Below are positions 16,961 through 25,529 of a stretch of 27,446 bases of DNA, in pieces. The position numbers and the translations under genes were made by a program. Source of the stretch: CAZOAR01 sp964577985 (GTDB lineage Bacteria > Gemmatimonadota > CAZMKB01 > CAZNLH01); NCBI GenBank assembly GCA_964577985.1, contig CAZOAR010000035.1, forward strand, positions 1-27,446. Reading direction: 5' to 3'. Position 1 is the stretch's first letter. Each line of letters starts with the position of its first letter. The notes under the pieces are model-generated. The model was not told the DNA's origin. It was given only the letters and a program-made list of their open reading frames with translations, and made no database searches.

Positions 16961-18895
16961 ATGCGCTTGAGAGACCACTTATTCGTTTCATCTTACCTGC
17001 TGGCCATCTGCGCCGTCGCGTGGGGACTGGTCGAGATACTCACGATCTTCTCGACGATCACTTTCGGAAACATATCTTTTGTCTCGTACATCTCAATACT
17101 GCTCCTGCCTCTTGTTCTTTACGGAATAACGGGTCTCTTGTCCGGCCTGGTCATCGCGTGTATCCTCTTTCCGCTCATCAGGTTCTGTTTTCAGGAGTTC
17201 TCTTTCAGGAAGGAGGTCCGGTTATACAGTCTCCTCTATTTTTCTCCGCTCCTCATCGCCATCGAGTACATCTGGAACAAGAGGTACCTGCCGGCTATTC
17301 CGTTCACCGAACCTGTTTCCATAATGCACAGCCTGGTCATTCTCCTTCTTACGGTGACATGCGCGTACCTGGCAAGGAAACTGATTCTGCTGGCATTTCG
17401 CGGGAAGTTGCCCATATTCAGATCTCTTGTGATAGGTCTGGGATTAGGCGTTATCGCTGTCTTCTATATCAACCACGGCTCCTCCGTTCCTGATCGACGC
17501 ACCGCAGGCGTGAAGCCACCAACACCCGACACGCCGAATGTCCTCCTGATCACCATAGACACACTGCGCGCCGATCACCTGGGATGTTACGGGAATGCGT
17601 CGATCAACACGCCTGTTATAGACGCGCTTGCAGCGGGTGGTGCCAGGTACTCAAACGCCACCTCACAGGTTCCACTGACTCTCCCTTCGCACACGTCCAT
17701 TCTGACCTCGACATATCCGCCGGTACATGGAGTGAGGGACAATGCCAGGTACAGATTCAGCAATTCGATCCCGACACTGTCTGAAATAATGCAGGAATCC
17801 GGCTACCTGACGTCAGCCTTTGTAAGCGCGTTCGTCCTCGATTCCCGTTTCGGGCTCGACAGGGGCTTCGACCTTTACAACGACAAGGTGCAGAACCAGG
17901 CGCTCTTCTATTTCTTCTCCGCCTCTCCCCCATTCGCGCTTGCGGGCGGTCTCAAACTTCTCGGCCTGATGCCACCCTACAAACCGGAGAGAAAGGCCAA
18001 CGCGACGACCGATGCCGCGATAAAGTGGATCGAAGAGAACCAGGGAGAAAGGTTTTTTCTGTGGGTTCACTATTTCGATCCCCACGGCCCGCTCAATCCT
18101 CCCGTTCCCTACGATACGATGTACCTCTCCCCGAGCACGGACAGAGAGGAGTTTCGGAGAAACCAGGATAGATACATCTCTATTCAAGGCCGGAGCGACA
18201 CGAAAGGTTTGACGCCGGATGATCTCGAGGGGATAAGAGCACTGTACAAGGGAGAGGTGACCTTCACCGATCACGAGCTCGGCCTGCTCCTGGAGAGGCT
18301 CAATGCACTGGGACTCTCAGACAGGACGCTTGTCGTCCTCACGTCGGACCACGGACAGTCGCTCTCTGAACATGGCTACATGGGCCATTCGATGGAGCTC
18401 TATCAGGAAATCATGCATGTCCCGCTCATTATAAGCTGGCCGGGTACAATTCCCTCAAGCGTGGTGAATGACCCCGTGCAGAGCATAGATATAATGCCTA
18501 CAATCCTGGGTCTGCTCAAGATCGAGATCCCTTCTTCCTGCAGAGGAAGGGATCTCCTCGAACCGCCATCAGCCGGAAACAGGCTCGAGCATGATCGCTG
18601 GGCCTATCTCGAGACCTTCCATCCCCATTCTGCAAGGCAGAAGCTGATGGGCCTGGTGTCCGGCAGGTACAAATACATACGAACTCTCGAAGGGGATCGC
18701 GAAGAGTATTATGACATCGTCAATGATCCTCGGGAATCGGACAATCTCGCGGGTAGAGAGCCCGGTCGAACAGAGGCGAGCAGGATGCTGCTCCAGCAGA
18801 TGCTCGAAGAGATGGAAAAATATGCCGCATCCGAAGAAATCCCGCTCGACAGCCAGACCGTCGAGGCGATGAAAGCATTAGGCTATATCAAGTAG
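16961..18895 (+). CDS. Membrane-anchored sulfatase-like enzyme of the alkaline phosphatase superfamily, Thr nucleophile type
   Basis: The 644-residue protein has about five hydrophobic segments before residue 172 and a catalytic domain from about 190. Predicted metal and active-site residues are Asp200 (LITIDT), Thr240 (TLPSH), Asp373/His375 (FDPHGP), Asp463/His464 (TSDHG) and His476 (MGHS). The Thr and the Asp-His pair are as in LtaS and EptA, which transfer phosphoglycerol or phosphoethanolamine, and their five-helix anchor is also similar. A hydrolase role is equally possible. It is very close in motif spacing to the protein encoded at 2535-4517. The gene follows the SPASM radical-SAM gene after 87 bases and precedes another family member. 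The ATG has GGGGA about seven bases upstream. The C terminus ends in KALGYIK, a motif shared by all three paralogues. Confidence 0.87.
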   Translation: MRLRDHLFVSSYLLAICAVAWGLVEILTIFSTITFGNISFVSYISILLLPLVLYGITGLLSGLVIACILFPLIRFCFQEFSFRKEVRLYSLLYFSPLLIAIEYIWNKRYLPAIPFTEPVSIMHSLVILLLTVTCAYLARKLILLAFRGKLPIFRSLVIGLGLGVIAVFYINHGSSVPDRRTAGVKPPTPDTPNVLLITIDTLRADHLGCYGNASINTPVIDALAAGGARYSNATSQVPLTLPSHTSILTSTYPPVHGVRDNARYRFSNSIPTLSEIMQESGYLTSAFVSAFVLDSRFGLDRGFDLYNDKVQNQALFYFFSASPPFALAGGLKLLGLMPPYKPERKANATTDAAIKWIEENQGERFFLWVHYFDPHGPLNPPVPYDTMYLSPSTDREEFRRNQDRYISIQGRSDTKGLTPDDLEGIRALYKGEVTFTDHELGLLLERLNALGLSDRTLVVLTSDHGQSLSEHGYMGHSMELYQEIMHVPLIISWPGTIPSSVVNDPVQSIDIMPTILGLLKIEIPSSCRGRDLLEPPSAGNRLEHDRWAYLETFHPHSARQKLMGLVSGRYKYIRTLEGDREEYYDIVNDPRESDNLAGREPGRTEASRMLLQQMLEEMEKYAASEEIPLDSQTVEAMKALGYIK

Positions 18896-18926
18896 TCGGG
18901 CTTGATGATTGGTTGGGAATGGTCGA

Positions 18927-20957
18927 ATGAAAAATAATCGATCCCGTGGTTTTTCCTCAAGCGTGATGACCGGGGTCACGATCTGGACAGCATTGGGCCT
19001 CCTGTGGGGGCTCGTGGTCATACTGACGCACCGTCACCAACCTTTTTATCTCCTCGACATTCCGCTGTTCCGACTCCTGGATGGTCTTGAAGTGGAGAGG
19101 ATATCCACCTACAAACTCTATTTCCCGAACATCCCTGATCAGACGCAATACCTCTTCTATTCGTCCCTCTTTCACGCCATATTCGGTCTTATGTCTGGTC
19201 TCCTGGCGGGGGGAGGCAGGAATATCTGGAACCGAATCCGTGGACATGCGGGCGGGAAAACGGTCTGCGTATCCTTCCTGGTCTCGTGGAACCTGTTTCT
19301 TCTCTTTTTTCTCCTCCTCCTCAACCGATTCCAGATTGCACGAAAGGGCGCGCTGATTCCGCCCTTCATACTTGTTATTCTCTCTCTGAAATTGATTGCG
19401 TCCCTTATCCTCGCGCTGATAGTCTTCCTTGGCCTGAAGAGGGTCCTGTATGACGCTACAGGAGGAACAGATGTCCCGGTGGCATCGTATCAATCGAAGC
19501 TGATGGCGTCTTTCAGGATTTTCCTGTATGCCGGCGTCTCCCTCATCCTCATAACGGGGATATCTGGCTATCTCATGGAGCGATCCGCTCTGACTCATCT
19601 TCAGGACGAGGAGCATCACGCATCTACAGGTCGCGACTCCGATGGCCTGTCTGCCCGGAATGTGATTCTCATCATCATTGATACACTTCGCGCCGATCAC
19701 CTTGGTTGCTATGGGTATGAGAGGCAGATCACGCCGAATCTGGACGAACTCGCCCACGATGGCGTTCGCTTCACAAGCTGCTTCTCTCAGGCCCCCTGGA
19801 CAATCCCGTCGATAATGTCGATTATGACTTCACTGTATCCGACGGTAAGTGGTGTGATGGACAACAGGGGACGACTTGATCCGATGCGACAGACCCTGGC
19901 GGAGTCTTTTCGAGATGGTGGCTACGCAACAGCCGGCATTGTGAGCCACACCTTTGTCGATCATCGGTTCGGCTTTGGAGATGGATTCGAGACGTTTGAG
20001 GATGAGCGGGTGATCCACCGACCGGCCGGAGAAGTTACGGAGACTGCCATATCGATGATCGAGAACATCAAAGACAACGGATTCTTTTTCTTTATCCACT
20101 ACTTCGACCCGCATTTCCCCTACGAGCCCCCCGCGCCATACGACACGCTTGCCACGGCGGCAGGGGAAAAAAGTCCCACGACATGGAAAGAGATGAAGCG
20201 CTTCGCGCGTGTCAGTAACCCTCTGCCTGAAAAGGAACTGGAGAGAAGCATAGCCCTTTATGACGGAGAGATAGCCTACACCGACGCCATGATCGGAAGA
20301 CTCATCGACTATCTCAAGACCTCGGGCATTTACGACGAGACCGTGATCGCACTGGCAGCCGATCATGGAGAGGAATTCAAAGACCATGGCTCCATGGGCC
20401 ATACCCGCACACTCTATGACGAGTTGATACACGTCCCGCTTATTATCAAGCTTCCCGGTTCGGTTCGCTCCGGGACCGTCGTCAGCAGCCAGGTAAGATC
20501 GATCGATATCGCTCCAACGCTACTCGGACTTGGAAACATAAGAGCACCCTCGGAGTTTATCGGCGTTGACCTCTCTCCATTCTGGTCCGATTCCGGGATC
20601 GTGATGGATCTTCCGGCATTCAGCGAGACATCGCGCCACGCCGTGCTCCGGTCGATCAGGAGATCCGGTTACAAGTATATTCAGGACATTCATCGCTCAT
20701 TCTATCACATAGCCCCCGGCGAGCCGTCAAGGAGTTCCGGGGGGGAGCTATACGACCTGAAAGCAGACCCGGGCGAGCGGGATAACCTGGGCGGCACCGG
20801 CAGCCCGATACGTGCGGAGTTGCGAGAAGAGCTCTTCCGTTTGAACCACACGAACGAGCTTGAACGAAAATGGATTCCAAAAAAGGGTGGCGCTCAAGAG
20901 GTCACGTACGATCAGGAAACGCTGGATCGCCTCAAGACCCTTGGCTACGTGCAGTAA
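18927..20957 (+). CDS. Membrane-anchored sulfatase-like enzyme, divergent Thr-type paralogue
   Basis: From ATG 18927 the protein has 676 residues, with about five hydrophobic segments up to residue 214 and then the catalytic domain. Conserved residues are Asp252 (IIIDT), Thr292, Asp394/His396 (FDPHFP), Asp479/His480 (AADHG) and His492 (MGHT). The nucleophile motif reads TIPSI, so the basic residue (His in the two sister proteins, Arg in true sulfatases) is replaced by Ile. The downstream segment is also more divergent (GVMDNRG for GVRDN). This suggests a different substrate or a weakened activity. A TTG at 18909 would add six residues but has no better ribosome site. The C terminus ends in KTLGYVQ. 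It lies 31 bases after the previous paralogue and is probably co-transcribed with it. Confidence 0.85.
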   Translation: MKNNRSRGFSSSVMTGVTIWTALGLLWGLVVILTHRHQPFYLLDIPLFRLLDGLEVERISTYKLYFPNIPDQTQYLFYSSLFHAIFGLMSGLLAGGGRNIWNRIRGHAGGKTVCVSFLVSWNLFLLFFLLLLNRFQIARKGALIPPFILVILSLKLIASLILALIVFLGLKRVLYDATGGTDVPVASYQSKLMASFRIFLYAGVSLILITGISGYLMERSALTHLQDEEHHASTGRDSDGLSARNVILIIIDTLRADHLGCYGYERQITPNLDELAHDGVRFTSCFSQAPWTIPSIMSIMTSLYPTVSGVMDNRGRLDPMRQTLAESFRDGGYATAGIVSHTFVDHRFGFGDGFETFEDERVIHRPAGEVTETAISMIENIKDNGFFFFIHYFDPHFPYEPPAPYDTLATAAGEKSPTTWKEMKRFARVSNPLPEKELERSIALYDGEIAYTDAMIGRLIDYLKTSGIYDETVIALAADHGEEFKDHGSMGHTRTLYDELIHVPLIIKLPGSVRSGTVVSSQVRSIDIAPTLLGLGNIRAPSEFIGVDLSPFWSDSGIVMDLPAFSETSRHAVLRSIRRSGYKYIQDIHRSFYHIAPGEPSRSSGGELYDLKADPGERDNLGGTGSPIRAELREELFRLNHTNELERKWIPKKGGAQEVTYDQETLDRLKTLGYVQ

Positions 20958-20989
20958 GCGCGAGGCCGATATACGAGGCCGGGATATGA

Positions 20990-21047
20990 TTGATAATCAA
21001 CCATGAAGACATTATATTGATTTGATCTCGCTGTTCTCTGCCGGCAG
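20990..21047 (+). promoter_or_regulatory. Probable promoter with two dyads ahead of the SGNH hydrolase gene
   Basis: TTGATA (20990-20995) and TATATT (21013-21018) each match five of six consensus bases with 17 bases between them. The -35 box lies inside the perfect dyad TTGATAATCAA (20990-21000). A second perfect palindrome, CTGCCGGCAG (21038-21047), lies just downstream of the expected start near 21025. A further imperfect stem, TCACAT (21058-21063) with ATGTGA (21084-21089), precedes the ATG at 21100, which has no Shine-Dalgarno. Confidence 0.5.
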
Positions 21048-21099
21048 TGTCCGGTGTTCACATTATGATTCTTAACATACATTATGTGATACTTGTAAT

Positions 21100-22119
21100 A
21101 TGTTGAAAAATACCATTTTATCAATTGTTGTCGTGGGCGTATTGTTGACCGCCATCGAGCTGGCCCTGAGGCTGTCAGGTGCATCCGGCATTGCAAGCAA
21201 ACAACTCCTCGACTTCGTCCCCAGACGCACGAACCCCCCGTATCGTCAGAATGAGGCATTGGGATGGGATCTCCTCCCGAACTGGGAGGGCGAGGTAAAG
21301 GGCGTGAGGGTTACCACAAACTCGTTTGGAATGAGGGACGACGAGTTTCCACTGGTCAAGCCTGACGGCGCAATCAGGCTCCTTGCGGTTGGAGATTCTT
21401 TCACGTTCGGCTTCGGGGTGGAGCAGGACAATAGCTACGTCGAAATACTGGAGGATCTGCTCAACACGACTCACCCGGACATGAGGTCCTCAGTCCTCAA
21501 TGGTGGCGTGGGCGGTTACAACACGGAACAGGAAAAGATCTGGCTTGGAGAGCGAGGTATGTCCTTCGAGCCTGATATTGTTCTCGTCGGATTCGTCCTG
21601 AACGACGTGATGTTTCGCGGAATCTACCTCCCGGAAAACCAGCCTCGTCTGGTTCAGCTCCTCTCCCGCACCGCAATCTACAATGTCCTGAACCGAGCCA
21701 TTCTGTCTCATAGAGCGCGTCCTGACGCATACGAGAGGGCGAAGGATATCACTGCCAGACTGCTGGAGGATTCCGACAAAACCGATGAACTCTGGCAGGA
21801 GTGTTTCCACCACATAGAGGGTATGAAAGAAATCACGTCCGCTGCCGGTATACCGCTGGTGTTCGTCCTATTCCCATGGCCGAACCAGTTGACGGAGGAT
21901 CCTGGCGTCCGTACTCCGCAGGATCGCCTGATTCAGTACCTCAACAGTCAGGGGATTGGACACATCGATCTTATCCCCGCTATGCGGGAGGCAAAAGACG
22001 GACTCTACGTGGAAGGCGATACTCACCCATCAGCAAGAGGCCACGAAATAGCGGCACGGGAGATACTGGCCTATCTCGACGCCAGGTTCCTGAGCAATGA
22101 ACCGGATGATGCCAATTGA
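21100..22119 (+). CDS. Membrane-anchored SGNH/GDSL hydrolase
   Basis: The 339-residue protein starts with one hydrophobic segment (about 5-25) that could be a membrane anchor or uncleaved signal. The SGNH blocks are all present: nucleophile Ser100 in GDSFTFGFG, Gly138 in GGVGGYNT, Asn168 in FVLND, and the Asp307/His309 pair in GDTHPSARGH. Such enzymes hydrolyse or transfer acyl esters, often O-acetyl groups on cell-surface glycans, outside the cytoplasm. That fits the setting, but the substrate is not shown. The ATG at 21100 lacks a visible Shine-Dalgarno. The stop overlaps the next gene's TTG start (TTGA, 22116-22119), implying coupled translation with the GT-C-like protein. Confidence 0.87.
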   Translation: MLKNTILSIVVVGVLLTAIELALRLSGASGIASKQLLDFVPRRTNPPYRQNEALGWDLLPNWEGEVKGVRVTTNSFGMRDDEFPLVKPDGAIRLLAVGDSFTFGFGVEQDNSYVEILEDLLNTTHPDMRSSVLNGGVGGYNTEQEKIWLGERGMSFEPDIVLVGFVLNDVMFRGIYLPENQPRLVQLLSRTAIYNVLNRAILSHRARPDAYERAKDITARLLEDSDKTDELWQECFHHIEGMKEITSAAGIPLVFVLFPWPNQLTEDPGVRTPQDRLIQYLNSQGIGHIDLIPAMREAKDGLYVEGDTHPSARGHEIAAREILAYLDARFLSNEPDDAN

Positions 22120-23915
22120 GGCGCGGGCATACGGGTACGCCAGGCAGGAACACGGACTCAAAACCGCTCTCGACCCTTTCTTATTATATCCTGCTGACCC
22201 TGCTCTTCCTCTATCCGATACCTTTCAACCTGGACAAAGTGATCTCAATCGCGCCCGACACTTTTCAGAATATCTGGAACTTCTGGTGGGTGAACAAGTC
22301 TCTCCTCGAGTTGCACACGTCACCCTACTTTACGGACTTTCTTTTCTATCCCACCGGCACGTCTCTTGTCTTTCAGACGCTCTCTCCCTATAATTCGCTC
22401 CTTGCTATCCCCCTGCAGCACGTATGTGGCATAATCGGGGCGTACAACATCCTCTTCCTTCTGTCGTTCCCTCTGGCTGCCATCGGTTGTTACCTGCTGG
22501 CGCTCCGTTTTGTCAACAATAGATCCGCAGCTTTTCTGGCGGGTTTCATATACGGCTTCTCGCCCTTTCACCTTTCAAGGGCGATGCAGGTAAACATCTT
22601 CAGCATTCAGTGGATCCCTTTCTACTGCCTTTTTCTCTTCAGGCTGAGAGAGGAAAAAAGCTGGAGAAACGCGCTCGGCGCGGCCCTGTTTCTCCTGTTG
22701 ACCTCGATGTGTTCATGGTACTATATGATCTACCTGTTCCTCTTCTCTATTCTTTTCCTTCTCTATTACGCCATCGCAGATCCCCGAAGCATCCTTGTGC
22801 CACGCTTCTATCTCGTGTTTCTCACTGCCATTGGTCTGTTCCTCATCTTCATAAGCCCATTCGCCCTGCCGCTCCTGAGAGCGATGGCCCGAGGAGAGAC
22901 CTACTTATACAAATCGCCGGCAGGGGCGCCGGGACTCTTCGGATTGAGAGCGTTCAAGGGATACTTTTTCTTCTGGCCGGTGCTTATTGGTTATGTTCCG
23001 CTCATCCTCTCCTTTCTTGCTGCATTCCTTGTGAGAAAGAGAGAGGTGCGATTCTGGACCTTGACAGCCATATTCTCATTCTTGATGATCCTCGGCACAC
23101 ACCTGAGCATCCTCGGAAGGGAGTTTCCCGGGATTCCCCTTCCCTTCGCCCTGCTGCAGCATGTACCGCTGTTCAGGGCCGCACGTATCTCGTATCGTTT
23201 CCTGGTGCCGCTCACGCTCTCTCTCTCGATCCTCACAGCGTTCGCGGTGGAGAAGCCCCTCCTGTTGCGGCCCGGTACCGGCAGGTTAGTCAGGGCGATA
23301 CCGCTTCTCACGCTTCTCCTCGTCGCCATCGAATACATCGCTATGCCCAGGCCCGTCTATGAAACGGAAGTGCCGGAGTTTTACCAGATGATTGCCAGCG
23401 AGGAGGGAGACTTCGCCATAATCTCCCTTCCGTTCAAGGACAGGGGATGGGATCTTTTCTACCAGACATATCATGAGAAGAGACAGGTCCGGGGATACGT
23501 GTCCAGGAGAGACCCGGCTGCCATCGCCTTTCTGGAAGGAACTCCACCTTTAGATCTGTTCCTCACGCCCGATTCGATTCGACTGGAGAACATCTCCCCT
23601 GACGTAATGCTTTCCTTTGCCGGCACCCTGAGATCATACGACATACGTTACGTTCTGATCAACAAGCCAAGACGCTACAGTGATCTGAAACGGCTTGACA
23701 GGCCGAAATCAACGCTGGGCATGCTTCGTACGGGATTGACGCCTTACTCGATGAACTTCAGACTGCACGCGGTCCTGGAGGAGATCGAGAAGATGCGAAG
23801 TGATATCAGCACGTCGGACGAGGAGTTGAAGAATCTGAGGTTACTGCTGACTGGTATCGCCGGAGAACCTGTTTTCGAAGATGAGGGGCTTGTCGCATTC
23901 CGGATCTATGATTGA
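22116..23915 (+). CDS. Polytopic GT-C-like membrane protein, probable glycosyltransferase
   Basis: The 599-residue protein has about eleven hydrophobic segments and a soluble C-terminal part. The first external loop reads PDTFQNIWNFWW (47-58), with Asp48 in the position expected for a GT-C catalytic Asp. It is followed by PYFTDFLFYPTG (70-81) and SPFHL (149-153). These motifs match the protein at 5593-7467 one for one. The TTG at 22116 is the only plausible start: no in-frame ATG or GTG occurs before the first helix, and it overlaps the SGNH stop as TTGA. It would transfer a sugar from a polyprenyl-linked donor at the outer face, perhaps one made by the convergent GtrB-like gene. Its stop overlaps that gene's stop region by 10 bases. 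Confidence 0.75.
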   Translation: MRRGHTGTPGRNTDSKPLSTLSYYILLTLLFLYPIPFNLDKVISIAPDTFQNIWNFWWVNKSLLELHTSPYFTDFLFYPTGTSLVFQTLSPYNSLLAIPLQHVCGIIGAYNILFLLSFPLAAIGCYLLALRFVNNRSAAFLAGFIYGFSPFHLSRAMQVNIFSIQWIPFYCLFLFRLREEKSWRNALGAALFLLLTSMCSWYYMIYLFLFSILFLLYYAIADPRSILVPRFYLVFLTAIGLFLIFISPFALPLLRAMARGETYLYKSPAGAPGLFGLRAFKGYFFFWPVLIGYVPLILSFLAAFLVRKREVRFWTLTAIFSFLMILGTHLSILGREFPGIPLPFALLQHVPLFRAARISYRFLVPLTLSLSILTAFAVEKPLLLRPGTGRLVRAIPLLTLLLVAIEYIAMPRPVYETEVPEFYQMIASEEGDFAIISLPFKDRGWDLFYQTYHEKRQVRGYVSRRDPAAIAFLEGTPPLDLFLTPDSIRLENISPDVMLSFAGTLRSYDIRYVLINKPRRYSDLKRLDRPKSTLGMLRTGLTPYSMNFRLHAVLEEIEKMRSDISTSDEELKNLRLLLTGIAGEPVFEDEGLVAFRIYD

Positions 23916-24856
23916 TCTTCCGGGGTCCCGCCGATGGCGGCCGATATCACGTAGCGCGGGCGCGCCTTCACTTCATCATAGATCCTGCCCAGGTACATCC
24001 CTATGATTCCGAGGCTGATCATAAGCAGGCTCCCTATTATCAACTGAAGCAGTATCACCGTTGTGAATCCATTCACCGCTCTACCGGTGATCTTGAAGAG
24101 GAGCGTCTGCGCGCCCAGGACAATGGCGAAGACCAGGAATAGACCTCCGAAAAAAGTGATGAATTGAAGCATAAGAGTGGAGAAAGACGTCACCGCCGTG
24201 ATGGCGAGATTGACTAGCCGCAGGTTCGACCACTTTGTCCTCCCCCCTGAACGCTCCGGGACCGAGAAAGTCAACTGCGCGCGTCTGAAGCCCAACCATG
24301 CGATCATACCACGGAAGAAGAGGTTGCGTTCGCCCATCCTCAGCCATGCGTTTACAACCCGCCTGTTCATAAGCTTGAAATCCGAGGCCCCTTCCAGATC
24401 ATAGCCGGACATCCTGCTCAGTATGGCGTAAAAGGCCCTGGCCCCCATCTTGTTGACGAATGGTTCCGGCCCCCTGCCCTCTTTTACAGCCTCAACTACA
24501 TCGGCCCCCGATTCGCGCCATAGACCGACCATCTCGGGTATGAGTTCGGGGGGGTGCTGCAGGTCTCCGTCCATGACGATGACACCATCGCCCCTTGAAG
24601 CCTCGAGCCCGGCGGAGAGGGCGGACTCCTTGCCAAAGTTCCTGCTGAGCCTCATCGCTCTCAGCATCGGGTACTCCCTCGCCTCTTCTCCAAGTATTGC
24701 CCAGGTATCATCAGGCGAGCCATCATCAACCACTATGAGCTCATAAGACTCGTCCATCGACTCAAGCACATCCCGGACGGTCTTCAATACGTCTCTGAGG
24801 TGCGGCCCCTCTCGGTAGACGGGCATCACGATAGAAAGATATGGTTGTCGCGTCAT
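23906..24856 (-). CDS. GtrB/DPM1-type polyprenyl-phosphate glycosyltransferase
   Basis: The 316-residue protein is a family 2 glycosyltransferase of the ArnC/GtrB/DPM1 group, which loads a sugar from a nucleotide-sugar onto undecaprenyl phosphate at the inner face of the membrane. It has LSIVMPVYRE (7-16), VVDDGSPDD (42-50), MDGDLQHPPE (95-104) around the catalytic DxD, GASDFKLM (156-163) and FFRG (180-183). Two C-terminal membrane helices lie at about 225-250 and 263-288. ATG 24856 is chosen because it begins just before the family core and gives the usual length; an upstream ATG at 24970 would add 38 atypical residues. It converges with the GT-C-like gene, with which it overlaps by 10 bases. 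Such enzymes normally supply donors for GT-C enzymes like those nearby. Confidence 0.9.
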   Translation of the reverse strand: MTRQPYLSIVMPVYREGPHLRDVLKTVRDVLESMDESYELIVVDDGSPDDTWAILGEEAREYPMLRAMRLSRNFGKESALSAGLEASRGDGVIVMDGDLQHPPELIPEMVGLWRESGADVVEAVKEGRGPEPFVNKMGARAFYAILSRMSGYDLEGASDFKLMNRRVVNAWLRMGERNLFFRGMIAWLGFRRAQLTFSVPERSGGRTKWSNLRLVNLAITAVTSFSTLMLQFITFFGGLFLVFAIVLGAQTLLFKITGRAVNGFTTVILLQLIIGSLLMISLGIIGMYLGRIYDEVKARPRYVISAAIGGTPEDQS

Positions 24857-25529
24857 TGATCCACTCGCAATATACTGCTCGCTGCGTCTCTGAAACATGC
24901 GGGATCCAGATCGTGGTCGCTCAAGAAGCGTGCGACGTATCATTCGCCGTAGAACGCACGCACGTTCCATGCCTCAAAGAAGTAAAGATTGGATTCTCTA
25001 AATAGTCGGCACTGAAAAACGGAGTCGTACGTCGTTGCAACAGGATAAGCCACCAGTTGCAGGAGACTCAGTTCTTGCTCGAGTCCTCCTCCTTGGGTTG
25101 ATATTGATCAGGTGCTCAACCAGAATCAGCGCCAGAGAGGTCAACCAATGGCTAATAAACGACGGATACAATATAACATGCTTGACGAGTACTTTCAATC
25201 CTCCCTTGATCCCACCCATGAACTGATCCTTCGGGAAAAACAGATCGGCAATCTGTCTCATCCTTCATGAGATGTCATAAGACTGGACCACAAAAACTCA
25301 AAAAGGTGTTTTTCAGTACGGACAAATCAAGGTAAGTGAAATGGCTGAATCAGGCAAGACGAAGTGTTCCTGGTAACTGGTGCCGTCGCGGACAACGAGG
25401 GGACGATTAAGCGCTGTAATGCATGTATCCAGAGAGCAGATACAACCGCCCTCGCGAAGATGCACGCGGTGATAATCGCAGGTCTTTTGTTGCGTGGCCC
25501 AGCTTATGGCAACTGAAGAGGTGCTCCCG
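24857..25529. other. Gene-poor spacer with possible gene remnants
   Basis: No gene is well supported in this 673-base stretch. Two minus-strand open frames deserve mention. One at 24998-25261 (87 codons) has a protein-like hydrophobic centre (KVLVKHVILYPSFISHWL). One at 25313-25537 begins at a GTG that overlaps the stop of the downstream-transcribed PHP gene by eight bases. Neither has a recognisable domain. A perfect 7-base inverted repeat, GCGTGCG (24928-24934) and CGCACGC (24955-24961), lies in the leader of the GtrB-like gene. An A/T-rich stem, AAAAAC with GTTTTT (about 25291-25315), could act as a weak terminator. Confidence 0.35.

Noticed and set aside
16720..17493. Plus-strand open frame of 257 codons across a gene boundary
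   Set aside because: It overlaps the end of the SPASM radical-SAM gene and the start of a sulfatase-like gene in a third frame, and contains no family motifs.
18957..19757. Minus-strand open frame of 266 codons
   Set aside because: It is antisense to the membrane part and early catalytic domain of the third sulfatase-like protein, and has no domain.
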